Notes: a model not told the origin generated them from the sequence alone. 39,340 nt of DNA from Acidobacteriota bacterium (GCA_021800255.1 JAJYZC010000031.1:1-39340); one strand, 5' to 3'; positions 7,559-16,345 are shown, counted from the first letter of the stretch. Numbers and translations are program-made.

Positions 7559-7744
7559 ATGAACAACCTGCTTTTGAATCTGTACGTGAAGGCCCAGAAC
7601 CTGATCGAAGCCGAGGAAGGTCAGGATCTGGTTGAGTACGCTCTGCTCGTCACCCTGATTGCCCTGGCCTGTATCGCCGCCATTGGCAACGTTACCACTG
7701 CGATTAGCAAGGTGTTTGCCAGCGTCAGCAGCACGCTCGCGTAG
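7559..7744 (+). CDS. flp: Flp/Fap-type pilin (major pilin candidate 1)
   Basis: A 61-residue prepilin. The leader (1-21) ends Glu-Ala-Glu-Glu-Gly, followed by Gln-Asp-Leu-Val-Glu-Tyr-Ala-Leu-Leu. Prepilin peptidase cleavage is expected after Gly21, placing Glu at +5 and Tyr at +6 as in Flp pilins. A single hydrophobic helix (about 29-45) and a short polar tail complete it. ATG 7559 is chosen because GGAG (7549-7552) lies at proper spacing; the upstream in-frame TTG 7547 overlaps that site. A paralogue lies 580 bp downstream. The protein polymerises into the Tad pilus through the machine partly encoded at 30-5423. No prepilin peptidase (tadV) is in this window. Confidence 0.93.
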   Translation: MNNLLLNLYVKAQNLIEAEEGQDLVEYALLVTLIALACIAAIGNVTTAISKVFASVSSTLA

Positions 7745-7795
7745 TTTCTGGCGGCGCTTCGCAGCAAACACGCGCCCAGCACCTCAGCTCCTGGT

Positions 7796-7839
7796 GGGAG
7801 AGATGCGCGCCCGGGTGAACGCCCGGCACGATCTCTCCC
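7796..7839 (+). terminator. Nested hairpin after first flp gene
   Basis: GGGAGAGAT (7796-7804) pairs perfectly with ATCTCTCCC (7831-7839); inside, CCGGG (7811-7815) pairs with CCCGG (7822-7826). No U-tract follows, so it may protect the 3' end of the abundant pilin mRNA or pause transcription rather than act as a classical terminator. Confidence 0.55.
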
Positions 7840-8071
7840 GCAAAGGTCAGCCGAAGCTGCTGGGAAAGCGTTATTCAGCGTAGCGACGGATCGCATGGCC
7901 CGCAGAGGCGCAAAACAAGCGGCATCAACTTACCTTGTCCCGCGGTTCTCCCCCTTGATCGCATCCGCCACGGCCGCCAACTGAAGAAAAAAGCCGGCGG
8001 CTTGGAGCCGGTTCATTCGCGCCCCGGAAAATCGGCCGGGGGAAACGAAAGTGAAGTTTTGTACCCGCGCA

Positions 8072-8108
8072 GGAGAGATACGCGACCCCTTACGGCCGGC
8101 GCACTCTC
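8072..8108 (+). repeat. Second flp-region hairpin
   Basis: GGAGAG...CTCTCC stem with an inner GCG/CGC region. It shares GAGATRCGCG and CCCCTTAC-N-GCCGGCGC with the other flp-region hairpins, especially that at 8609-8654. Function unknown. Confidence 0.5.
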
Positions 8109-8119
8109 CCTTCGCTTTT

Positions 8120-8198
8120 GTATCTTTCAACGGCGGCCTTTCTTAAGGAAAAGCCGCTCAGCCGGGCGGCTTCTGTAAAGGGCGGAATCGAAAACGCT
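8120..8198 (-). repeat. Diverged copy of the REP/MITE-like element
   Basis: Read on the minus strand, GCTGAGCGGCTTTTCCTTAAG aligns with GCTGAGTGGATTTTTCCTTAAG of the full copies, and the outer end GAAAACGCT resembles GAAAATGCT. The stem (8132-8142 with 8048+100 to 8158, i.e. 8148-8158) still pairs although several bases differ on both sides. The left boundary is uncertain. Confidence 0.5.
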
Positions 8199-8256
8199 GT
8201 GGCCCGCTGCGGGAATCGGAGAACCGCTGAAGAAGCCGGAAACACGATGACCGGAT

Positions 8257-8272
8257 GGGCAAACGAGAGGCA
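8257..8272 (+). promoter_or_regulatory. Weak sigma-54-like element of second flp gene
   Basis: GGGCAAACGAGAGGCA keeps the GG and GC dinucleotides at the 12-bp start-to-start spacing but departs from consensus elsewhere. The position, about 55 bp before ATG 8326, parallels that of the first flp gene. Confidence 0.3.
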
Positions 8273-8325
8273 ATGTAAGCGCCGCCGGAACGGAACCGGG
8301 AAGGTCACCACTCGGAGCACACACG

Positions 8326-8511
8326 ATGAACAACCTGCTGCTGATTCTCAATACCAAAGTCCGGGACCTGATGTACGGCGAGGAGGGTCAGGATCTTCTC
8401 GAGTATGCGCTGCTCGTGTCCCTCATTGCCCTGGGCTGCATCGCCAGCATCGGCCAGGTTGGCGCTGCCGCCAGCGCCCTCTTCGCCAGCATCAGCACCC
8501 AGATGGCATAA
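8326..8511 (+). CDS. flp: Flp/Fap-type pilin (paralogue 2)
   Basis: A 61-residue paralogue of the first Flp pilin, of identical length, with the same N-terminus (Met-Asn-Asn-Leu-Leu-Leu) and core (Glu-Glu-Gly-Gln-Asp-Leu-Leu-Glu-Tyr-Ala-Leu-Leu-Val). Cleavage is expected after Gly21. The leader (7-18) and the C-terminal tail (Val-Gly-Ala-Ala-Ala-Ser-Ala-Leu) are the diverged parts. GGAG at 8314-8317 is well placed for ATG 8326. Two Flp genes could provide alternative pilins or mixed fibres; the sequence cannot say which is expressed. Confidence 0.93.
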   Translation: MNNLLLILNTKVRDLMYGEEGQDLLEYALLVSLIALGCIASIGQVGAAASALFASISTQMA

Positions 8512-8608
8512 TCCCTCGCGGCGCCTCGCCTGGCCGGATTATCGCCCGCAACCCGGCTCGCCCTATCGTGTGAGCGGGCCCTGGCATCATCGATCCCCGG
8601 CCGGGCAG

Positions 8609-8654
8609 ATGCGCGGCCCCCTTACAGCCGGCGCGCACTCACCTTCGGTTTTTT
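8609..8654 (+). terminator. Probable terminator of second flp gene
   Basis: A GCGCGGC...GCCGGCGCGC stem (about 8614-8637) is followed by CTCACCTTCGG and six T residues (8649-8654). It is related in sequence to the hairpin at 8072-8108. Confidence 0.55.
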
Positions 8655-8696
8655 AGAATCCCTCAACAATTGGCAGGCACAGCCGGTTTGCGCGCT

Positions 8697-8723
8697 GTAT
8701 ACGGCTGTTTACGCGGGGCTGCG
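8697..8723 (+). promoter_or_regulatory. Second dyad GTATAC-N4-GTTTAC plus CGGGGCTGCG
   Basis: Same architecture as 7401-7428, with the block 1 bp rather than 2 bp after the dyad. It lies upstream of the glycosyltransferase group, but no sigma-54-like element was found close by. Confidence 0.4.
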
Positions 8724-8954
8724 GCGCTGTTGAGAGCGCACTGCGTAACTGATTCACATTGAATGACAAAGATGGATTTCCAGCAGCGGAACACGAGGTG
8801 CAAGGAAAGGCGATGTGCCGGCCGAGCCGGGCGGCGTTCTGCATCTCGCGTTTCCAGATGCGGCCCGCGCCACGGGCATTAACCAAGATGGAACACAGCC
8901 CAAGAAGCCGTCTTAGGCGCGCATACACTTGCAAGGAGAAGGAATGGAACCCGG

Positions 8955-10760
8955 ATGCTGCTGCCCTCAGCCAACGCCCAAAACACCTCCCTGCTGATTC
9001 TGGAATGCGGGCTTCCTGCGATTGCTGTAGCCACGGCGTTTGCCTGGCCGCGGCTGGGCGCCGGCTGGTTCCAGCGCATCGAGCGGGCCTTCGCGCGGCT
9101 GGCGCGCCGTCGGAATCTGGCGGTTTTGACGGTGGGCTTGAGCGTGCCGGCGCTGCGCCTGGCCATCCTTCCCATTCTTCCCATCCCGCTGCCCTTCGTT
9201 CCCGACGATTTCAGCTTTCTGTTGCAGGCCGATACCTTTGTCCACGGCCGGCTCACCAACCCCACCCCCGCCATGTGGAAGTTCTTCGAGACCATCCACG
9301 AGACCATGAAGCCCACTTACCAGTCGATGTACTTTCCCGGCCAGGGATTGCTCTTGGCCGCTGGTCAGGCGCTGTTCGGGCAGCCGTGGTTCGCCGTGCT
9401 CATCGCCAGCGCGCTGATGTGCGCCGCCCTCACCTGGATGCTGCAAGCATGGCTGCCCGCGAACTGGGCGCTGTTGGGGGGCTTGATCGCGGTTCTGCGC
9501 CTGGGCCTGTTCAGTTACTGGACCAACACCTACCACGCCGCCGGTTCGCTGGCCGCCCTGGGCGGCGCGCTGGTCTTGGGCGGCCTGCCGCGCTTGAAGA
9601 GGACCGCGCGCTTACGCTATGCGGCGCTGATGGGCGCGGGCATGGCGCTGATGGCCCTTACCCGCCCTTACGAGGGCATTTTGCTGTGCGTCCCGGTTGC
9701 AATGGTGTCGCTCCGCTGGCTGTGGAAGGGCAAAAACCACCCCTCCCGCTTGGCGGCCGCGCGCCTGGTTGCGGCCCCGCTCCTGCTGGTCGCCGCCACC
9801 GCTGCGTGGCTGGGCTATTACGATTACCGCGCCTTCGGCAGCCCGCTCACTCCGCCCTACAAAGTGGACCGCAAGACCTACGCCATGGCGCCCTATTTTG
9901 TTTGGCAGCCGCCACGCCCGGAGCCGCACTACCGCTATGCCGCCATGCGCAGCTTTTATTACAAGGGCGAGCTGGATTTTTACAACAAAATCCACTCCCT
10001 GACCGGCTTTGTGCCCTATTCGCTGGAAAAAGTGGAGCTCTTGTTCCTGTTCTATTCCGGCTTCGCGCTGGCTTTTCCTCTCATTATGGTGCGGCGGGTA
10101 TTTCTGGACCGGCGCATTCGCTTTCTGGTGATTGGCGTGCTGATTTTAGCGGCTGGAATGGCCATCGAAATCTATCTTTTGCCTCACTACGTGGCGCCGT
10201 TTACGGCCGCGTTTTACGCCATCGGCTTGCAGGCCATGCGTCACCTGCGGCTGTGGAAGCCGGAGCGCAAGCCGGTGGGCCTGGCGCTGGTGCGGCTGAC
10301 GGTGACGGCATGCGTGGCGCTGGCGGGGCTGCGCCTCTGCGCCCAGCCGCTTCACATCGCGCCCAGCGAATGGCCGGCGAGCAGTTGGAACTTCGCGTGG
10401 TGGGGTCCGCAGCACTTTGGCGTGGAGCGGGCGGCGATCTTGGCCCGGCTGGACCGGCTTGCCGGCCCGCAACTGTGCATCGTCCGCTACTCGGCCCGGC
10501 ACGACCCCTTTGACGAGTGGGTCTACAACTCGGCGGACATCGATGATTCCAAAGTCGTATGGGCGAGGTACAGAGATGCTGCCGATAATTTGAAGCTGAT
10601 CCGCTACTACCACAACCGCACAGTGTGGCTGGTAGAGCCAGACGCGATTCCGGCGCGGATCATGCCCTATCCAATGCCGGAGCCGGCGGCGGATGCGGCG
10701 CATGGAGATGAACGAGTGAGAGGCGCGCGGGCAACAGGCGCGAGGAGTAGAAACCGATGA
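8955..10760 (+). CDS. Multi-pass membrane protein, GT-C-like glycosyltransferase
   Basis: 601 residues with many hydrophobic helices. After the second helix comes [14 protein letters not shown] (about 77-90), the acidic pair in the first outer loop typical of GT-C enzymes such as the ArnT/GT39 and related families. Later Thr-Arg-Pro-Tyr-Glu-Gly (about 236-241) and an extracytoplasmic C-terminal domain (from about 470) follow. Such proteins usually move a sugar from a lipid carrier onto an envelope acceptor; the acceptor is unknown. The stop overlaps the next gene by 4 bp (ATGA), and that gene is a GT2 enzyme that could make the lipid-linked donor. Start ATG 8955 is uncertain because the best AAGGAG lies 16 bp upstream. 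Confidence 0.65.
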   Translation: MLLPSANAQNTSLLILECGLPAIAVATAFAWPRLGAGWFQRIERAFARLARRRNLAVLTVGLSVPALRLAILPILPIPLPFVPDDFSFLLQADTFVHGRLTNPTPAMWKFFETIHETMKPTYQSMYFPGQGLLLAAGQALFGQPWFAVLIASALMCAALTWMLQAWLPANWALLGGLIAVLRLGLFSYWTNTYHAAGSLAALGGALVLGGLPRLKRTARLRYAALMGAGMALMALTRPYEGILLCVPVAMVSLRWLWKGKNHPSRLAAARLVAAPLLLVAATAAWLGYYDYRAFGSPLTPPYKVDRKTYAMAPYFVWQPPRPEPHYRYAAMRSFYYKGELDFYNKIHSLTGFVPYSLEKVELLFLFYSGFALAFPLIMVRRVFLDRRIRFLVIGVLILAAGMAIEIYLLPHYVAPFTAAFYAIGLQAMRHLRLWKPERKPVGLALVRLTVTACVALAGLRLCAQPLHIAPSEWPASSWNFAWWGPQHFGVERAAILARLDRLAGPQLCIVRYSARHDPFDEWVYNSADIDDSKVVWARYRDAADNLKLIRYYHNRTVWLVEPDAIPARIMPYPMPEPAADAAHGDERVRGARATGARSRNR

Positions 10761-11536
10761 TTAACGGAAAACGCATTGCGGTGGTGATGCCGGCCTACAA
10801 CGCCGAGAAGACCCTGGAGCAGACGGTGCGCGAGCTGTCTGACGTTGTGGACATCAAGATTCTGGTTGACGACTCCAGCCAGGACGGCACCGCCGAGCTT
10901 TCGCGGCGTCTCGGCGTGCAGACCTTCATCCACGACGCCAACTACGGCTATGGGCGCAACCAGCAAACCTGCTACCGCGAGGCTCTGGCCGCGGGCGCCG
11001 ACATCGTGGTCATGGTCCATCCCGACTACCAGTACACGCCCTCGCTGGTTCCGGCCATGGCCGGCATGGTGGCCAGCGGCGTCTACGACATGGTTCTGGG
11101 CTCGCGCATCCTGGGCGCGGGCGCGCTCAAGGGCGGAATGCCGCTCTATAAATATATTTCCAACCGCCTGCTGACCGCCTTTCAAAACCTCTTTCTGGGC
11201 GTCAAGCTCTCCGAATACCACACCGGCTTCCGCGCCTTCTCGCGCGAGCTGCTGCTGACGCTGCCCCTGCTCGAGAACTCCGACGATTTCGTCTTCGACA
11301 ACCAGATGATCGCACAGGCCGTGATCTTCGGCTTCCGCATCGGCGAGATCTCCTGCCCCACGAAGTACTTTGAGGAGGCTTCGTCCATCAATTTCAGGCG
11401 CAGCGTCCAGTATGGCCTGGGCGTGCTGGCCACCACCATCAGTTTTGCGCTGCACAAGCTGGGCCTCCGGCGCGCGCCGCGCTTCGGCGCCACGGGAAGA
11501 AAGATCGGCCCGCAATATTACGAACGGATGGCGTAG
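10757..11536 (+). CDS. GT2 family glycosyltransferase (polyprenyl-phosphate sugar synthase-like)
   Basis: 259 residues with a GT-A fold. [11 protein letters not shown] (about 7-17) is the nucleotide-sugar binding start; Val-Asp-Asp-Ser-Ser-Gln-Asp-Gly-Thr (about 37-45) follows, and His-Pro-Asp-Tyr-Gln-Tyr (about 92-97) takes the place of the usual metal-binding Asp-X-Asp region. Gly-Ser-Arg (about 115) and His-Thr-Gly-Phe-Arg-Ala-Phe are typical of dolichol-phosphate mannose synthase-like enzymes. No membrane anchor is evident beyond a weak C-terminal helix. It is translationally coupled to the upstream GT-C-type gene, which fits a donor-synthesis plus transfer pair. Confidence 0.85.
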   Translation: MINGKRIAVVMPAYNAEKTLEQTVRELSDVVDIKILVDDSSQDGTAELSRRLGVQTFIHDANYGYGRNQQTCYREALAAGADIVVMVHPDYQYTPSLVPAMAGMVASGVYDMVLGSRILGAGALKGGMPLYKYISNRLLTAFQNLFLGVKLSEYHTGFRAFSRELLLTLPLLENSDDFVFDNQMIAQAVIFGFRIGEISCPTKYFEEASSINFRRSVQYGLGVLATTISFALHKLGLRRAPRFGATGRKIGPQYYERMA

Positions 11537-11548
11537 GTGTTTTGAGTT

Positions 11549-13123
11549 ATGGAGATCCTAACGCTGGAGAATCGGAAGGATCTGCAATCCAGCATCCGCG
11601 ATCGTTTCGCAACAGCGGATCGCGCCGCGTACGCCATCTACGCTCTGGCGCTGGCGGCTTCCATTGCGCTTTGGTTTCTTGCCATCCGTGCGCCCCTGGA
11701 CCTGGATGAGACGGGCTCGTATTGGCAAATTAGCGCCGGCCTTGCAAATATATGGCCACGCCAGTTCTTCTTTCCTTCCTCTCTGGCTTATTCCTACCTC
11801 CTTTGGTTTTGGACCAGGTTATTCGGAACCAGCGAGATCGTTCTTCGCATCCCGTCTGTGCTCGCCATGCTGGGCGCGGTCTATTTGCTCTACCGCAGCG
11901 CACGGGAGATGTTCGACAGCGAAAGTGCGCTCTTTGCCGCCGTTGTCTTCAGCCTTCATCCCCTCATTCACTTTGCGTCTATCGATATCCGGCCCTATGC
12001 GTTTGCGGCTCTGGCCATCAATGCCGCCATTTTCATTCTGCTTCGTCTGCGGCGCAACGATTCCAACTGGCTGGCGGCGCTGTTTGGCCTCGCGGCGGCA
12101 TGTGTCGTCTGGTTCCAATACTTGTTCGCTGTCATTTTGCCAGTCCTTGTTGTTTGCTTTTTCGCAACCAAGCTTTCCAGCCGGAGAACGGCATGGCGTC
12201 AATTCGGAGTTGCCCTGGCGGTATTTGCAGTGGCGTTTCTGCCCACGGTTCCCGAACTACGGTTTCTGTTCCACACGAGTAAAACCCACGTACTCGCTCC
12301 GTGGCCGGTTATGGACGTGCTGGTCCTGTTGTTGGCTCCAGCCTTGATGGCGCCGGTCTATTTGTGTTTCGAGCTTATCGTCCTTCTCACAAACAAATTT
12401 TCAACGCCGCAACGCGATTTGCTAAGACATTTGGATAGATCGCAAACTCTGCTCTGTGCAGCGTTAGGGCTGGCCCCGGTTCTAATTCTTTTGGGAGTCA
12501 GCCTGAGTACGCCCGTTCCCGTGTTTATTCCTCGTTATTCACTGGTCTCAGTTGCAGGTGTTGCGCTCTTCTGGGGCTTGATTTTCGGCCGTTTTCGCTC
12601 CCGCCTGATAAGGTTGCTGCTTTGCATCTCCGTTGTCGCCATGTTCGGTTTGCTTGAGCTCAGCTCGCCGTCGTCCAGATTGCACGATGTGCAAGGACCA
12701 TGGAAATACGCTCTTGAGGCAGTGGAGAGGAATGCATCTTCCGGCCATGCGCCGGTGGTAATGTGCAGCGGTTTTATCGAATCTGACTTTATGCAGATGC
12801 CTGTAGGATCGGCAAAGACGAGCGCCCTGTTCGCGCCGCTCTCCTACTATCCGCTGAGTGTGCCAGTGGTGCCCCTGCCCATGAATCTGAATCGCGAGAC
12901 GGTGAGAGTCGGATCGGCCTTCCTCGCTCAGGCAGCTAAGAAACAGGAGCGGTTTCTAGCCCTGGCCTATTCCGGGTCCTTTGACACGCTCCATTGGCTC
13001 CAACAAAAAGCCTCAGCGGCTTACACCTTCCGCCAGCTCCGGGCTCCCGGCGGATTTGAGATCTTGGAGTTCTTGCCGCGCAGCGGCCAAACCGGGCAAA
13101 GCCGCAGGGTTTCTGATAGGTAG
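11549..13123 (+). CDS. GT39/ArnT-like membrane glycosyltransferase
   Basis: 524 residues and about ten to twelve membrane helices. Ala-Pro-Leu-Asp-Leu-Asp-Glu-Thr-Gly-Ser-Tyr-Trp (about 48-59) carries the Asp-Glu pair of the GT39/PMT-like family in the first periplasmic loop. Ala-Ser-Ile-Asp-Ile-Arg-Pro-Tyr-Ala (about 147-155) matches the common 'R-X-Y' second loop. A soluble C-terminal domain starts near residue 375. It lies 12 bp after the GT2 gene, so it is probably co-transcribed. The gene is visibly less G+C-rich than its neighbours, which may point to a separate origin. Substrate unknown. Confidence 0.78.
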   Translation: MEILTLENRKDLQSSIRDRFATADRAAYAIYALALAASIALWFLAIRAPLDLDETGSYWQISAGLANIWPRQFFFPSSLAYSYLLWFWTRLFGTSEIVLRIPSVLAMLGAVYLLYRSAREMFDSESALFAAVVFSLHPLIHFASIDIRPYAFAALAINAAIFILLRLRRNDSNWLAALFGLAAACVVWFQYLFAVILPVLVVCFFATKLSSRRTAWRQFGVALAVFAVAFLPTVPELRFLFHTSKTHVLAPWPVMDVLVLLLAPALMAPVYLCFELIVLLTNKFSTPQRDLLRHLDRSQTLLCAALGLAPVLILLGVSLSTPVPVFIPRYSLVSVAGVALFWGLIFGRFRSRLIRLLLCISVVAMFGLLELSSPSSRLHDVQGPWKYALEAVERNASSGHAPVVMCSGFIESDFMQMPVGSAKTSALFAPLSYYPLSVPVVPLPMNLNRETVRVGSAFLAQAAKKQERFLALAYSGSFDTLHWLQQKASAAYTFRQLRAPGGFEILEFLPRSGQTGQSRRVSDR

Positions 13124-13258
13124 CCGCGCGGCGGGCGATCAGCGGCTCGTCAAGCCTGCCTCCGCTTGAATCTTTCGCGCGGCCTTTGTTTTCTCGGCGA
13201 TGAACAGCCCGGCGCTATACTGGCGGCGGAGTGGGAACATCCGTTCCCCTTTGTCTTC

Positions 13259-15736
13259 ATGCTGCGTTTTGACAGCGCAAAGCGAGCCGTCACGAGCCTC
13301 GTCTTCCTCCTCTGCGCTCTGGCTGCCGGCGCCCAGCCGAAAGCAGCCTTGGCTGCGGTCCAGATCACGGTGGTGGACGAGAACGGCCTGGCGGTCCCCG
13401 GAGCACAGGTTACGGTTGAGGAGCCCGGACTGGCTCCGCTGCGCCTCTGGACCGACTACGCCGGCCAGTGTACTTTCACTCCCCAGCGGACTGAACCATA
13501 CCAACTGAACGTCCAGAAGCCCAACTTCTATCAGGCGCATCGGACGGGGATCGATCCCAGCCAAACCCGCATCCGCGTCACCATGGCCCACGAACAGATC
13601 GTGAAAGAGCAGGTGAACGTTACGGCCTCGCCGCCTGGCATTGACACCCAGCAGATTGCAAGCAAGAGCACTATGAACACGCCGGAGATCGTCAACATTC
13701 CCTATCAGACCTCCCGCGACATCCGCTACCTGCTGCCTTTCAACCCCGGCGTGGTGCAGGACTCGACGGACTTGCAGGTTCACGTGGACGGCTCGGCGAC
13801 CTGGGAAACCTTGGACACGCTGGACGGGTTCGACATCCGTTCTCCGGCCACGGGCACGCTGGATATGAGAGTGAGCGCGGATGCGGTGCGCACCATGGAG
13901 GTGGAGGACACGCGCTATCCGGTCCAATTCGGCGGCACGACCGGCGGCGTGATCGCATTTTACACCGGCATGGGCGATAACAAGTTCCGCGCCAACGCCA
14001 CCAACTTCATCCCTTCCTTCCGCGATCAGAACGGAATCCGCTTCGATCAGTTCGTGCCGCGATTCACCTTTTCCGGGCCCCTGAAGCGCAACCGGGCTTG
14101 GTGGTACGACGGCGCGGATCTGAACTATAGCCACGTCTATATCCCCGAGCTGCCGGCCAACGCCAGCACCGGCACGGTCATCCGCGGCAGCAACCTGGCT
14201 AAGGCGCAATGGAATGCAACTTCGTCGAACATCGTCACTGCGGGCCTGCTCTTCAACGACTACCACTCGCCCCAGTCGGGCCTCTCCGCGCTGGTGCCCA
14301 TTGCCAGCACCACCAATCAGGACATCATCGCCTGGCTGCCCTATCTGCGCGAACAATTCAGCTTTCACAACGGCGCGCTGCTCGACGCCGGCGTGGCGCA
14401 AATGCGCTTCCGCGACGGCCAGGAACCGCACGGCGACGTTCCTTATGAAATTACCCCCGAGCAGGCCGAGGGCAGCAATTTTGAGAACCAGACCGGCCGT
14501 TCCGAGCGCTGGGAGGGAACCGCGACCTTGTATCTGCCCCCGCGGCGGTGGGCCGGGCGGCACGATTTGCAGGCCGGCGCCGATGTAGACCATATCACGT
14601 ATAACCAGAACCAGTTGTTCGCGCCGGTGAGTTATCTGCGTCAAGATGGAACGCTCGATCGCAAGAGCGTGTTTGCGCCGGCGCCGGCCTTCACGCTGCA
14701 CAATGCTGGAGCCGGCGCATACTTTGAGGACCGCTGGCAGCCGGCAAAGGGCTGGCTGGTGGAGCCCGGCCTGCGCTTCGATTGGGACGAAATTGTGCGG
14801 CGGCCGCTCTTTTCGCCGCGCATCGCCGCGGTTTACGCGCCGCCCGCAAGCAAAGGCGACACCAAGATCTCAGCCGGCATCGGCCTCTACTACGACCACA
14901 CACAACTGGACTACCTGACCCCGGCCTTCGAGGGAGTGCGCTACGACACCTACTACGAGGCGGATGGAACCACCCCTGCGGGTCCGGCGCAAATGACGCA
15001 GTTCACCGTGCACGACAGCTCGCTGCGCGATCCACGGGCCGTGAACTGGAGCGTGGGCGCCCAGCAAAAGCTGCCCGGCGCGATCTTTGTGAGCACGAAT
15101 TTTGTGGAGAAGCGCACCACCGGTATTTTTACGTTTGCCAATCAGAGCGGAGCGGCGGCGCTGGCCGGCGACTATCTGCTGACCAATGCGCGCGTGGATC
15201 GCTACAACTCCGAAGAGTTCGATTTCAAGAAGGTGTTTGCCGGCCAATATCCGCAGTACGTCTCCTACACACATTCTTCGGCGCGGACCAATGCCGCGCT
15301 CGACTACCTGCCCACGCCGTCGCCGCTGGGGCCGCAGCAAAGCGGTCCGCTGGCCTGGGACGCGCCCGATACGGTCATCACCTGGGGATGGCTACCGGCG
15401 CCGGTCCCCAAGATCAAAAAACACTGGAACTTCGTTTACCTGCTCAACTGGCGCAGCGGTTTTCCGTACACGGCTGAGAATGCAGCCGGACAGGTGGTGG
15501 GCTCGGCTGGAGCGCAGCGCTTCCCGCACTACGTCGAATTCAGCCCCGGCCTGGAGTGGAAGTTTCATTTTCATGGCCAGTATTGGGGCTTGCGCGGCGT
15601 CATGGAAAACGCCACTGACAGCATGAATCCCGCGGTTGTGAACAACGATGTGGATTCGCCCGAATATGGAACCTTCAGCGAGCCGCAGGGGCGGGCCTTC
15701 ACGGCGCGCATCCGTCTGATCGGATCATCCAAGTAG
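13259..15736 (+). CDS. TonB-dependent-receptor-like outer-membrane protein with CarboxypepD_reg-like domain
   Basis: About 825 residues from ATG 13259. A signal peptide (about 1-32) is followed by a carboxypeptidase-regulatory-like Ig domain (Ile-Thr-Val-Val-Asp-Glu-Asn-Gly-Leu-Ala-Val-Pro-Gly-Ala, then Gly-Gln-Cys-Thr-Phe). A plug-like region follows (Asn-Val-Thr-Ala-Ser-Pro to Gly-Gly-Thr-Thr-Gly-Gly-Val-Ile), then a long aromatic-rich beta-barrel. This is the Oar/SusC-like pattern widespread in Acidobacteriota; such proteins import or display large substrates, here unknown. A classical TonB box is not obvious. Upstream in-frame TTG 13166 would precede the signal peptide and is rejected. 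The TonB-like protein at 1145-2515 is a possible but unproven partner. Confidence 0.75.
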   Translation: MLRFDSAKRAVTSLVFLLCALAAGAQPKAALAAVQITVVDENGLAVPGAQVTVEEPGLAPLRLWTDYAGQCTFTPQRTEPYQLNVQKPNFYQAHRTGIDPSQTRIRVTMAHEQIVKEQVNVTASPPGIDTQQIASKSTMNTPEIVNIPYQTSRDIRYLLPFNPGVVQDSTDLQVHVDGSATWETLDTLDGFDIRSPATGTLDMRVSADAVRTMEVEDTRYPVQFGGTTGGVIAFYTGMGDNKFRANATNFIPSFRDQNGIRFDQFVPRFTFSGPLKRNRAWWYDGADLNYSHVYIPELPANASTGTVIRGSNLAKAQWNATSSNIVTAGLLFNDYHSPQSGLSALVPIASTTNQDIIAWLPYLREQFSFHNGALLDAGVAQMRFRDGQEPHGDVPYEITPEQAEGSNFENQTGRSERWEGTATLYLPPRRWAGRHDLQAGADVDHITYNQNQLFAPVSYLRQDGTLDRKSVFAPAPAFTLHNAGAGAYFEDRWQPAKGWLVEPGLRFDWDEIVRRPLFSPRIAAVYAPPASKGDTKISAGIGLYYDHTQLDYLTPAFEGVRYDTYYEADGTTPAGPAQMTQFTVHDSSLRDPRAVNWSVGAQQKLPGAIFVSTNFVEKRTTGIFTFANQSGAAALAGDYLLTNARVDRYNSEEFDFKKVFAGQYPQYVSYTHSSARTNAALDYLPTPSPLGPQQSGPLAWDAPDTVITWGWLPAPVPKIKKHWNFVYLLNWRSGFPYTAENAAGQVVGSAGAQRFPHYVEFSPGLEWKFHFHGQYWGLRGVMENATDSMNPAVVNNDVDSPEYGTFSEPQGRAFTARIRLIGSSK

Positions 15737-15769
15737 GCTGCCTGCGCCCAACGGGTTTATAGTAAGAGT

Positions 15770-16345
15770 ATGGCGGCGATCAGAGAGCGCGATCATTATC
15801 TCTTTGGGGCTCTGGAGAGCAGCGCCAAGAACCGCATCAAGCTGCACGAGGTTAACTACGGCTTCGAAGAGCCGGAGGGCGTCCTGCTTACCTCGCTGGA
15901 TCTGGCCGTGAACTGGATTCGCAAGAATTCCGTCTGGCCCATGACCTTCGGGCTGGCCTGCTGCGCTATTGAGATGATGTCTATGGGCGCCTCCCGGTTC
16001 GACGTGGCGCGCTTCGGCGCCGAGGTATTTCGCCCCTCGCCTCGTCAATCGGATTTGATGGTGGTTGCAGGGCGGGTTTCGCAAAAGATGGCTCCAGTCA
16101 TCCGGCGTCTTTATGACCAGATGCCGGAGCCGAAGTGGGTGATCTCGATGGGCGCCTGCGCGACCTCGGGCGGGGTCTTCAACAATTACGCGCTGGTGCA
16201 GGGCGTTAACCAAGTGATCCCCGTCGACGTCTATGTTCCAGGGTGTCCGCCGCGGCCAGAGCAACTTTTATACGCGATCACGCTTCTACAAGAGAAGATT
16301 CAGCGTGAGCCGCGCAGTCTTTTGAAGACCTTGAATGTTGGCTGA
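15770..16345 (+). CDS. nuoB: NADH-quinone oxidoreductase subunit B (stand-alone)
   Basis: 191 residues with all four ligands of iron-sulfur cluster N2: Cys64-Cys65 in Leu-Ala-Cys-Cys-Ala-Ile-Glu-Met-Met, Cys130 in Met-Gly-Ala-Cys-Ala, and Cys159 in Val-Pro-Gly-Cys-Pro-Pro-Arg-Pro. NuoB links the hydrophilic arm of complex I to quinone reduction. The gene is only 33 bp after a TonB-receptor-like gene and is not followed by nuoC, D or other subunits, which is unusual. Acidobacterial genomes often carry extra, dispersed nuo genes, so this may be a second copy. The N-terminal ~30 residues are an ordinary extension. No sign of decay. Confidence 0.93.
   Translation: MAAIRERDHYLFGALESSAKNRIKLHEVNYGFEEPEGVLLTSLDLAVNWIRKNSVWPMTFGLACCAIEMMSMGASRFDVARFGAEVFRPSPRQSDLMVVAGRVSQKMAPVIRRLYDQMPEPKWVISMGACATSGGVFNNYALVQGVNQVIPVDVYVPGCPPRPEQLLYAITLLQEKIQREPRSLLKTLNVG

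Larger units (their letters stand above)
7745..8325. other. Intergenic region between the two flp genes
   Basis: About 580 bp without a convincing gene. It holds a strong nested hairpin (7796-7839), a related hairpin (8072-8108), a diverged copy of the palindromic repeat (about 8120-8198) and a weak sigma-54-like site (8257-8272). No known riboswitch class was recognised. Confidence 0.55.
8512..8954. other. Intergenic region after the second flp gene
   Basis: About 440 bp with no recognised gene. It holds a hairpin with a U-tract (8609-8654) and the second GTATAC dyad plus CGGGGCTGCG block (8697-8723). The remainder up to 8954 shows nothing recognised. A third, lost flp gene is conceivable but unsupported. 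Confidence 0.5.

Noticed and set aside
8180-8300. Possible cobalamin or cyclic-di-GMP riboswitch before the second flp gene
   Set aside because: Some short matches (GGGCAAAC, GGGAATC) were seen, but the conserved core of neither class is present.
8759-10513. 584-codon plus-strand frame overlapping the GT-C-type gene at 8955
   Set aside because: Arg/Ala/His-rich with no membrane helices; the 8955 frame encodes a coherent multi-pass protein and couples to the GT2 gene.
13139-14701. 520-codon minus-strand frame opposite the TonB-receptor-like gene
   Set aside because: Composition typical of an antisense shadow in G+C-rich DNA; the plus-strand protein has signal peptide, regulatory domain and barrel.
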